This document shows, piece by piece, positions 1-5,612 of a stretch of 5,831 bases of DNA. Source of the stretch: Bacteroidales bacterium (GTDB taxonomy: Bacteria > Bacteroidota > Bacteroidia > Bacteroidales > B18-G4); contig JAGLYE010000113.1 in NCBI GenBank assembly GCA_023132505.1, forward strand, positions 1 through 5,831, read 5' to 3'. Within the stretch, counting starts at the first letter, position 1. Every line of letters starts with the position of its first letter. The notes below the pieces were generated by a model. The model had not been told where the DNA came from. It saw nothing but the letters and a program-made list of their open reading frames with translations, and did no database searches. Made by a program: the position numbers and the translations under genes.

Positions 1-867
1 GATGCGGAGCTTATCAGAAAACATGGTTTTCATGTGGTGCTCGATTGTGTGAACTCTACAGGTGGAATTGCCCTTCCCGGATTGCTCAGGGCCCTGGGAG
101 TTACCATGATAACGGAATTATATTGTGAACCCACCGGCCGCTTCCCGCATAACCCGGAACCGCTTCCGGAAAACCTCACTGCCATCGCTGATGAGGTACG
201 GTCAAAAGCGGCTGATCTCGGATTTGTGGTCGATCCCGATGTCGACCGCCTGGCTATCATAACTGAAAATGGCGATATGTTCGGAGAGGAATATACACTT
301 GTCGCTGTTGCAGATTATATCTTAAAGAATACTACAGGAAATACAGTGTCAAATCTCTCTTCAACCCGTGCTTTACGAGACATTACGGAAATGGCCGGAA
401 GCAAATACTATGCTTCTTCTGTCGGGGAAGTAAATGTTGTGGACCTTATGAAAGAGGTGGATGCAGTGATAGGTGGTGAAGGGAATGGGGGTGTGATCTA
501 CCCGGAACTTCATTATGGCAGGGATGCACTGGTCGGCATTGCCCTCTTCCTGACATTCCTGGCGAAGGAGGATGTTTCTTGTTCCGCTTTGCGTGCTAAA
601 TACCCCGATTATCACATCTCCAAGAATAAGATCGAACTAAAACCGGAGATCGATGTGGATGCTTTGCTTCAGGCGGTTAAGGAGCTATATACAAATTATG
701 AGGTCATTACCATCGATGGGGTAAAGATCATATTCGGAAAGGAATGGGTACACCTCCGCAAGTCCAATACTGAACCCATCATTCGCATATATGCAGAAAG
801 CTCAGGCAGGGAAGCTGCCGATAAACTGGCACAGGAAGTTATTAACAAAATACACAGCCTGTTCTAA
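1..867 (+). CDS. glmM: Phosphoglucosamine mutase, C-terminal 288 residues (5' end cut by window edge)
   Basis: The reading frame is open from base 1 to the TAA at 865-867, so the gene starts upstream; the first GTG (34) is internal. Visible signatures of the alpha-D-phosphohexomutase family are the metal-binding loop DPDVDR (232-249, three Asp for Mg2+), the sugar-binding loop GGEGNGG (472-492) and the phosphate-binding loop RKSNTEP (757-777). These variant forms, GGEGNGG and SNTEP instead of GGEQSGH and SGTEP, are typical of Bacteroidota GlmM. GlmM converts glucosamine-6-phosphate to glucosamine-1-phosphate in the cytoplasm, on the way to UDP-GlcNAc for peptidoglycan and lipopolysaccharide. 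The phosphoserine loop lies in the missing N-terminal third, in a family of about 450-465 residues. A phosphomannomutase or phosphoglucomutase role cannot be fully excluded from the C-terminal part alone. The family call is very secure and the GlmM assignment likely. Confidence 0.88.
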   Translation, partial: DAELIRKHGFHVVLDCVNSTGGIALPGLLRALGVTMITELYCEPTGRFPHNPEPLPENLTAIADEVRSKAADLGFVVDPDVDRLAIITENGDMFGEEYTLVAVADYILKNTTGNTVSNLSSTRALRDITEMAGSKYYASSVGEVNVVDLMKEVDAVIGGEGNGGVIYPELHYGRDALVGIALFLTFLAKEDVSCSALRAKYPDYHISKNKIELKPEIDVDALLQAVKELYTNYEVITIDGVKIIFGKEWVHLRKSNTEPIIRIYAESSGREAADKLAQEVINKIHSLF

Positions 868-928
868 GCAGCTGTGAAAATTATTTAATTTGGTCGAATA
901 AGTATTAAACATTGCCGCATCCGGAAAA

Positions 929-1183
929 ATGAAGAGGAAAAAAGTAAGGTACAGTGAGATCCGTATCCGTTTGTCATACAAACAAAAACGATCGTTGATC
1001 AACTATTGCGCTGCCAGAAAGACCACTCCTAACAAGCTGATAAAGAAAATGATAAGGCCTTATATCAGTAATTATGCAGTAGTGGTTCCTGAAGAGTATT
1101 ATTTCACTGAAAATCAGCTTGACCTTTTTAACGACAATGGTGAGAAAGAGGATGACTATCCCGGGGATGATAATTTATTTTAA
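929..1183 (+). CDS. Small ribbon-helix-helix-like protein with a sliding-clamp-binding motif and acidic tail
   Basis: This 84-residue protein belongs to no family I can name. Residues 1-46 are strongly basic, with 16 Lys/Arg and one acidic residue. They follow the ribbon-helix-helix pattern: a strand (about 8-15, EIRIRLS), helix A (17-30), a TTP turn (32-34) and helix B (34-46), which suggests DNA binding as a dimer. Residues 63-67 are QLDLF, an exact match to the bacterial beta-clamp-binding pentapeptide QL(S/D)LF. The last 17 residues are acidic and end in DDNLF, reminiscent of the SSB C-terminal tip. The ATG at 929 is preceded by CGGAAAA; an in-frame TAA at 899-901 closes the frame upstream. 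It lies 61 bases after glmM on the same strand, and its 3' end overlaps recR by 9 bases, convergently. I see no clear promoter in the 61-base gap, so it may be read from the glmM transcript. It is probably real because composition and motifs are coherent along its length. The functional idea is inference. Confidence 0.72.
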   Translation: MKRKKVRYSEIRIRLSYKQKRSLINYCAARKTTPNKLIKKMIRPYISNYAVVVPEEYYFTENQLDLFNDNGEKEDDYPGDDNLF

Positions 1184-1792
1184 ACCGCTTTGATAAGGCA
1201 TCCTGTTCATGATCGACCTGCCCAGGGTTACTTCATCGGCGTATTCGAGTTCATCACCAACTGAGATTCCCCTTGCAATCGTACTTACTGAAACATTGTG
1301 GCCGCTTATCTTTTTAAAGATATAGTAACTGGTTGTATCGCCTTCAATAGTGCTTGATAAGGCAAATATGATCTCACGGATATCCCCCTTGGCTACACGC
1401 TGAACCAGTGGGCTAATGTTAAGGTCGTTGGGTCCGATACCATCGATAGGGGAGATGATCCCGTTAAGTACATGATAAACCCCGCTGAACTGTGCAGTCT
1501 TTTCAATGGCCAGGATATCCCTGATGTCTGATACCACACAGATCAGTCCCCGGTCTCTTTTGGGATTATCACAGATCTGGCATATCTCACCATCGGAGAG
1601 GTTATTGCAGATCTTGCAATAGTTGATCTTGCCTTTCATTTCAGCGATTGCACTGGTGAGGTTTTCAACAGAAATATCTTCTTGTTTCAGCAGATGCAGG
1701 GCAAGCCTGAGCGCTGTTTTGCGTCCGATACCAGGCAACCTGGCGAGTTCATTCACACATTGTTCCAAAAGACGTGAAGAATAGGTGTTCAC
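1175..1792 (-). CDS. recR: Recombination mediator protein RecR (GTG start)
   Basis: RecR works with RecO and RecF to load RecA on gapped, SSB-coated DNA. In the 205-residue product I see, in order, a helix-hairpin-helix (LPGIGRKTALRL, 19-30), a four-Cys zinc finger (C59, C62, C71, C74), a Toprim domain (about 82-170, with GIISPIDGIGPNDL near 111-124) and the conserved C-terminal stretch ARGISVGDELEYADEVTLGR. I chose the GTG at 1792 because it starts the protein at NTYSSRLLEQ, as in relatives, and gives the usual length of about 200. The frame is open further upstream, including an ATG at 1846, but that extension is not RecR-like. A -7 box lies at 1827-1820, which would place transcription start only about 20 bases before the GTG. 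Oddity: the usual Glu in the Toprim strand (VVE followed by RD) is Ser88 here (VVSDIRD). The 3' end overlaps the small + strand gene by 9 bases. Confidence 0.95.
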   Translation of the reverse strand: MNTYSSRLLEQCVNELARLPGIGRKTALRLALHLLKQEDISVENLTSAIAEMKGKINYCKICNNLSDGEICQICDNPKRDRGLICVVSDIRDILAIEKTAQFSGVYHVLNGIISPIDGIGPNDLNISPLVQRVAKGDIREIIFALSSTIEGDTTSYYIFKKISGHNVSVSTIARGISVGDELEYADEVTLGRSIMNRMPYQSGLK

Positions 1793-1817
1793 AGATATCG
1801 CAGAATTAGTAATTTTG
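1788..1817 (+). promoter_or_regulatory. Predicted Bacteroidota-type promoter for the MORN-repeat gene
   Basis: TAATTTTG at 1810-1817 matches the Bacteroidota -7 consensus TAnnTTTG exactly. A weak -33 candidate (TTC, 1788-1790) lies 19 bases upstream, within the usual spacing. Transcription would start near 1823-1825 and leave a leader of about 65 bases before the ATG at 1889. The promoter overlaps the beginning of recR, which runs the other way. The -7 match is seen directly; activity is inferred. Confidence 0.5.
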
Positions 1818-1819
1818 CA

Positions 1820-1849
1820 CAAAAATACGCATTTTTGACCTTGCATAAA
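1820..1849 (-). promoter_or_regulatory. Predicted Bacteroidota-type promoter for recR
   Basis: On the minus strand TATTTTTG (1827-1820) matches TAnnTTTG exactly. TTTA (1849-1846), 18 bases upstream, resembles the -33 TTTG. Transcription would start near 1813, about 20 bases before the recR GTG at 1792, which supports that start over the ATG at 1846: that ATG would lie upstream of the transcript. Activity is inferred. Confidence 0.5.
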
Positions 1850-1888
1850 TAAATCTGCTCCGTTGGCGTTAACCTTATAAACCACGCA

Positions 1889-2602
1889 ATGAAAAAAGTA
1901 CTCTTTCTTTCTTCTTTCCTGATCATGGTACTGTTTGGATCGGCCCAGGAACTGGTGAACAAAGATATTAACCAGGTAGATAACATGGGACGCAGGCAGG
2001 GTCACTGGAAGGCCTATGATGTAAACGGAAAACTGAAGTTTGAAGGTCGTTTCGATGACAACATCCCTATTGGTACCTTTAATTATTACTATGAAGATGG
2101 TAAGCTCAAGGCCGTATCAGAGATGTATGATAATGGCAGGAGGTCACGCACCAAAGTGTATCATAACAATGGCCGTTTGATGGCCGAAGGTAAATACCTG
2201 GAAAAGAAGAAGGACAGCACCTGGACCTATTACAGCGATTATGATGGCGTGCTTCTTTCAACGGAGTTTTATCAAAACGGATTACTGGAAGGCATTGTAG
2301 TCAATTATTATTCCACAGGCAATATTGCCGAGGAATTACCCTATGAAGCCGGCCTGAAGCAAGGCGAATGGATACGCTATTTCACTGATGGGAAACTTAA
2401 ACTCAAAGCCACCTACATTAATGATAAGCTGGAAGGGCTGATGCTTGTTTATCACCAGAATGGCTTTCCTGAGGTTTCCGGAACTTATAAGAACAACCTC
2501 AAGGATGGGATGTGGTTTTATTTCGATGACCAGGGGCGTGAAACCAAGAATGAAAGATATATCAGGGGCTATCTCAAAGAAACAGAGGTCGTTGAGCCTT
2601 AA
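1889..2602 (+). CDS. Secreted MORN-type repeat protein (YwqK-like family)
   Basis: This 237-residue protein opens with a classical signal peptide: MKK, a hydrophobic core (residues 4-16) and a likely cleavage site near GSAQ (17-20). It is therefore expected in the periplasm or outside the cell. The rest is almost entirely tandem MORN_2-type units with the pattern G-x-W-x-x-Y-x3-G-(K/R). The aromatic or equivalent position falls at residues 40, 64, 88, 112, 137, 161, 185 and 209, a period of 24 with one 25. Such proteins are often annotated in Bacteroidota as 'toxin-antitoxin system YwqK family antitoxin'. That name is misleading here: there is no toxin gene next to it and the protein carries a secretion signal. 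MORN-like repeats form extended beta-hairpin arrays that bind lipids or proteins, so a scaffold or surface-binding role is plausible but unproven. It is expressed divergently from recR, with a leader of about 65 bases, and stands alone, convergent with the CoA-transferase gene. Confidence 0.9.
   Translation: MKKVLFLSSFLIMVLFGSAQELVNKDINQVDNMGRRQGHWKAYDVNGKLKFEGRFDDNIPIGTFNYYYEDGKLKAVSEMYDNGRRSRTKVYHNNGRLMAEGKYLEKKKDSTWTYYSDYDGVLLSTEFYQNGLLEGIVVNYYSTGNIAEELPYEAGLKQGEWIRYFTDGKLKLKATYINDKLEGLMLVYHQNGFPEVSGTYKNNLKDGMWFYFDDQGRETKNERYIRGYLKETEVVEP
1985..2566 (+). repeat. Eight tandem MORN-type protein repeats, 24 residues each
   Basis: These repeats lie within the secreted protein (residues 33-226). 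Units begin near residues 33, 59, 83, 107, 131, 155, 179 and 203. Units 1, 6 and 8 keep the Gly-x-Trp core; units 2, 3, 5 and 7 replace Trp with Phe, Thr, Val and Met, and unit 4 keeps Trp but has one extra residue before the second Gly. Repetition is clear at the protein level and diverged at the DNA level, so this is an old array rather than a recent expansion. Confidence 0.85.
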
Positions 2603-2622
2603 TCAGCTGTAAAATCCCCACC

Positions 2623-3984
2623 TTAATTAAACACCTTATTATAAGCCATAAACCCTTTTGGGCTAACATCTTTCAAGGCCTGCCTTGGTTTATGAAAGGC
2701 CTTGCTTTCGTATATGGTCTTCAGTAAATTGTTGCGTTGTTCAGGGGCAGCCAGATGGGCAATGCCGATGGCATGCTCTGAGATGTTCAGCCCCCTGGGA
2801 TTAAATGCCCCGTGTTCGGTCACGATCACTATAGGGTCTGCCGCGATGGCAGTGGTGGTGATGCCCTCCGGGCATTTGTTCATGATCTTGTGGAAACCTG
2901 TATCTGTAGTTGATTTCATGGCAATGATGGGGACTCCGCCTTCAGAGAGGTAAGAGCCTCTCAGGAAGTCTGCCTGCCCGCCTATGCCGCTATAGATCTT
3001 TCGTGCATCAAGTGAATCTGCCCAGATATTTCCGTGAAGATCAACACCCATGGCGGAATTGATGGCTGTCATCTTGGGCTGAGCAGAAATATACATCACA
3101 TTGTTGGTCTGGTCGGAAGGCCTGCTCTGAATGGAGCTGTTGAAGTGAAGCCATTGATAACCTTCGCTGTCTCCCGACAGGAATATAGTGGATATTGCGA
3201 AATTATTTCTCAGGAAACGGTTGTTTGCAATCCCTTTATCGACCAGAGTGAGCATTGCATTTGAGAAGAGCTCCGTGTAGATGCCCAGATCCTTGACCCC
3301 TTTGTTGATGATGGCAGTGGTTACGGCCTCAGGCACTTCTCCGATCCCGTATTGCAATGTGCTCCCGTCTTTGATGAAAAGTTCAGCTATCAGCCTTCCT
3401 ATCTTGTTGGCTCTTTCGTCGGGTTCATGCACCGGGCTTACGGGGAGTTCATAGTCTACATCCAGGAGGTAATCGATCTCAGAGCTGTGGAGAGTTGTCC
3501 CCAGCACGAAAGGCATTTTTGCATTACACTCGGCGATTATCAGTCCGCCCCTGGCCCTGGCTGAATCCACAGCCGCTTTAGCGCCTTCCACTGTGGTGCC
3601 AAAGCTGTAATTACCCCCGTTGTCGGGCCCGCTAAGCTGTAGCAGCACAATGTCAGGCTTGATATTATGCTTTAATTGCCTGGGGACATCGGAAAGGTGC
3701 ATGAGCTGATAGGTAGCCCTGCCGGTATTCATGGCTTCCCTTGAGTGCTCACCATTGAATATGATCCTGTGTGTGATCCTTTTACAGGCTTCCTCTGAAA
3801 ACAGATCGGCAATGTCGCCCAGCAAAAGGATGCTTAGCATTTCAACTTCACGGATATATGAATCGCTTGCCAGCTGTTTTAATAAAACCTGGGGAGTAGC
3901 AGCATTCCCTGCTGTGTATATAATACTTCCGGGCTTGATAAGCCGGCTGTTAATGATCTCTTCAACTTTTTTAACCTTTTTCAT
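2623..3984 (-). CDS. Acetyl-CoA hydrolase/transferase family CoA-transferase (4-hydroxybutyrate/butyrate CoA-transferase-like)
   Basis: Enzymes of this family move CoA between acyl-CoA thioesters and free acids, usually with acetate as partner, through a glutamyl-CoA intermediate. The 453-residue product is close to the AbfT/But size (about 440-450) and shorter than Cat1-type succinyl-CoA enzymes. Landmarks are an N-terminal domain (about 1-200, with LQLSGPDNGGNYSFG at 115-129), LQYGIGEVPEAV (210-221), the presumed catalytic Glu238 in GIYTELFSNAM, and GIGGQADFLRGS (333-344), a CoA-binding and oxyanion-hole region in relatives. The C-terminal domain contains TEHGAFNPRGLN (389-400). All expected residues seem intact. 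The substrate cannot be decided from the sequence: 4-hydroxybutyrate, butyrate, propionate and succinate enzymes share these motifs. The start ATG lies 17 bases after the HAD gene stop, so it is probably the last gene of that operon. It ends 20 bases from the convergent MORN gene, with no visible terminator. Confidence 0.93.
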   Translation of the reverse strand: MKKVKKVEEIINSRLIKPGSIIYTAGNAATPQVLLKQLASDSYIREVEMLSILLLGDIADLFSEEACKRITHRIIFNGEHSREAMNTGRATYQLMHLSDVPRQLKHNIKPDIVLLQLSGPDNGGNYSFGTTVEGAKAAVDSARARGGLIIAECNAKMPFVLGTTLHSSEIDYLLDVDYELPVSPVHEPDERANKIGRLIAELFIKDGSTLQYGIGEVPEAVTTAIINKGVKDLGIYTELFSNAMLTLVDKGIANNRFLRNNFAISTIFLSGDSEGYQWLHFNSSIQSRPSDQTNNVMYISAQPKMTAINSAMGVDLHGNIWADSLDARKIYSGIGGQADFLRGSYLSEGGVPIIAMKSTTDTGFHKIMNKCPEGITTTAIAADPIVIVTEHGAFNPRGLNISEHAIGIAHLAAPEQRNNLLKTIYESKAFHKPRQALKDVSPKGFMAYNKVFN

Positions 3985-4001
3985 AGGATTTTTGTGTGGG
4001 T

Positions 4002-4646
4002 TTACGGATTGATCAGGTTTATGACTTCCTTAAAATTCTGCGCTGTTTCACGCCCGGTTTTCTTTAATCTTGCTTCTGATTGGTGCCCTCTTGATACAAG
4101 GATTACACGGAGCCCCAGTTCCTCGCCGACTTCATGGTCGTGTACGGTATCCCCGATCATGATAATCTCACTGTTATGGCCGTCGAGATCTGAGATAAGC
4201 TTCCTGGCATTATCAACTTTGCCGGTAGCATAATGATCCTCTATGCCCGATATCTTGCTGAAATAATGATCAATACTATGAGCAGAAACCAGCTTACCCA
4301 GGAAATCCTGTTGCATGGCCGACAGTATCATCTGTTTGTAGCCCATCTTATGGAAGTAATCCAGGGATTTGGCCACATCTTCAAATAATGCTGCCTCTTT
4401 TACCAATTGCTCATACTGTTCAATGAATTCCAATGCCGGCTTTTCAAAGGGCTCAGTTTCAAAATCAAATCCTGCTTTCACATAATAATCCCTGACGGGG
4501 AAAGTAAAGATGTTGCGATATGTCTGCTGGTCGATCTCTTTTTTATTGCGTTCACGAAGGAGAATGTTGATGGCATCTACACAAACATTGATGTCGTTTA
4601 GCAAGGTGCCGTTCCAGTCCCATAATATAGTCTTGCTTTTTTGCAT
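4002..4646 (-). CDS. HAD-superfamily hydrolase (phosphoglycolate phosphatase-like, DWNGT motif I)
   Basis: This 214-residue soluble protein has the four HAD motifs in order: motif I DWNGTLLND with nucleophile Asp10, motif II Ser109 in MILSA, motif III Lys143, and motif IV GDTVHD with Asp166 and Asp170. The segment from about 16 to 85 is helical in character and fits a C1 cap, as in phosphoglycolate phosphatase and beta-phosphoglucomutase. In most HAD phosphatases the residue two after the nucleophile is a second Asp, the general acid/base; here it is Asn12. The DWNGT form recurs in a HAD subgroup as far as I recall, so it need not mean loss of activity, but substrate and mechanism are uncertain. 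Its ATG is 3 bases after the DUF2279 stop and its stop is 17 bases before the CoA-transferase ATG, which strongly suggests one transcript. Metabolite repair or dephosphorylation is a reasonable guess only. Confidence 0.92.
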   Translation of the reverse strand: MQKSKTILWDWNGTLLNDINVCVDAINILLRERNKKEIDQQTYRNIFTFPVRDYYVKAGFDFETEPFEKPALEFIEQYEQLVKEAALFEDVAKSLDYFHKMGYKQMILSAMQQDFLGKLVSAHSIDHYFSKISGIEDHYATGKVDNARKLISDLDGHNSEIIMIGDTVHDHEVGEELGLRVILVSRGHQSEARLKKTGRETAQNFKEVINLINP

Positions 4647-4649
4647 GGG

Positions 4650-5549
4650 TCAAAAATACAGAATATGGAACTTAAAACTGTCTTCAGCATTAAATTCCAG
4701 TGTTGGCATCGGAATTTTTATGAACCCAAGAACAGTAAAGATGCCTTTCAGTACTTTTGAGCGTGTAGGAATCCTGGTCAGGTCTACATCAAGGGTTAAG
4801 AAATACTGGCTGGTACGATTGAATTCCGGAATCGGTTTTCCTTCATGATCGGGGAGGTTCTTATGCCCGCCAAGCATGCCTTTTGCCCCATAGCCTACTG
4901 CTACATTCAGCCATTTTGGGAAACGGGATTCCTCCCTGAGGAATGAATGGATATTTCCAGAAAGCCAGTAGGTCTGGCCATTGTAATCTTTGAGCAATCT
5001 TTCAAATGCGGTTTTCCCCAGTAGGTCGGGCCGGTATTGTGCGTAGTCGGTCGGATGGTACGAAAATTTGATGATGAAGCGTTGTTCTTTCCAGCCCAGT
5101 TGTTGCCCGATAAACAGTCCTGCCCCGGCGGTATTGGCAATAAGGTCGCCAACGGAGGCACCCCACTCTGCAGAAAACCCATCAAAGATCTCAATGGTGG
5201 TGAGAAAGAAAAGGCCTACGGTGCCTCCATACCAAACAGCATGTTTTTCTTTTACCCCGGACCACCGCAGGGAGTGGTATCCGATCCTGCCAATCCAATA
5301 GGAGGTGGTGGCATGCCCAAGTTTGTCTAATCCCATCCACACACTGTTGTCGTTCTCAAAATGAAATGATGATTGCGGATAATCTTTATACCATAAATGG
5401 TAGAGGCCGATCATGGTTCCGGCATATGCTGCTGACCCGCCGATAATCAGGAAATTAAGCCTTTTTCGGTTTATAGCGGAGGTATCGGACTGCCCGGCTG
5501 ATGCCAGCGTGAAGCAGATCAATAGAATAAAAAGTACAATTCTTTTCAC
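4650..5549 (-). CDS. DUF2279-family envelope protein
   Basis: The product has a signal peptide and a DUF2279-type core, named after a predicted periplasmic family of unknown function. With the GTG at 5549 it is 299 residues and opens MKRIVLFILLICF..ASA, an ordinary signal peptide probably cut near residue 18. The ATG at 5594 adds 15 residues (LKLIHACYSYANSK after Met), giving an unusually long n-region, so I prefer the GTG, but either is possible. Core signatures are MGLDKLGHATTSYW (D75, K76, H79) and EIFDGFSAEWGASVGDLIAN (E120, D123, W129, D135, N139). Two hydrophobic stretches (about 32-54 and 103-120) may span or contact a membrane. The second half alternates polar and hydrophobic residues and the protein ends in Phe, as many outer-membrane barrel proteins do. 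It lies between mltG and the HAD gene (3-base gap to HAD), so an envelope or peptidoglycan-related role is an inference from context. Confidence 0.85.
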   Translation of the reverse strand: MKRIVLFILLICFTLASAGQSDTSAINRKRLNFLIIGGSAAYAGTMIGLYHLWYKDYPQSSFHFENDNSVWMGLDKLGHATTSYWIGRIGYHSLRWSGVKEKHAVWYGGTVGLFFLTTIEIFDGFSAEWGASVGDLIANTAGAGLFIGQQLGWKEQRFIIKFSYHPTDYAQYRPDLLGKTAFERLLKDYNGQTYWLSGNIHSFLREESRFPKWLNVAVGYGAKGMLGGHKNLPDHEGKPIPEFNRTSQYFLTLDVDLTRIPTRSKVLKGIFTVLGFIKIPMPTLEFNAEDSFKFHILYF

Positions 5550-5575
5550 CTTGCTGTTAGCATAACTATAGCAAG
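5550..5575 (-). other. Stem-loop immediately upstream of the DUF2279 GTG start
   Basis: Read on the minus strand, an outer arm CTTGCT pairs with AGCAAG and an inner arm GTTA pairs with TAAC, closing a TGC loop. The only interruption is a three-base ATA bulge on the 5' side. That makes ten base pairs, and the 3' arm ends on the base just before the GTG at 5549. It could tune translation of DUF2279 relative to mltG, or be an mRNA-processing site. If translation starts at 5594 it lies inside the coding region. No U-run follows, so it is not an intrinsic terminator. Confidence 0.4.
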
Positions 5576-5612
5576 CATGAATGAGCTTTAACATAGGCTG
5601 AAGTGCTTACTA

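Noticed and set aside
373..615. Minus-strand open frames inside glmM, and plus-strand frames inside the CoA-transferase, HAD and DUF2279 genes
   Set aside because: They lie wholly inside well-identified genes, encode no recognisable domain, and are explained as shadows of the real frames.
853..876. Inverted repeat CACAGC / GCTGTG around the glmM stop codon, possible terminator
   Set aside because: The stem has only six base pairs with a 12-base loop, and it is followed by AAAATTATTT rather than a T-run. Too weak to annotate.
868..928. Promoter for the small gene: TAATTTGG near 888
   Set aside because: It has one mismatch in the -7 core and no -33 element at the right distance. Readthrough from glmM explains expression as well.
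1793..2005. Longer recR reading frame up to 2005 or to the ATG at 1846
   Set aside because: The added residues do not resemble RecR, overlap the MORN gene and its leader, and lie upstream of the likely recR promoter. The GTG at 1792 gives the normal length.
1889..2602. Toxin-antitoxin system suggested by the YwqK-like family
   Set aside because: There is no small toxin gene on either side, and the protein has a signal peptide.
2603..2660. Bidirectional terminator between the MORN gene and the CoA-transferase
   Set aside because: The 20-base gap has only the short palindrome CAGCTG, and TTAATTAA lies at the CoA-transferase stop; there is no stable GC stem with a T-run on either strand.
4651..4658. 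Minus-strand TATTTTTG just before the HAD start, an exact -7 match that would give a nearly leaderless transcript
   Set aside because: The bases are the Tyr-Phe-stop end of the DUF2279 gene, no good -33 element lies upstream, and the 3-base gene spacing argues for cotranscription.
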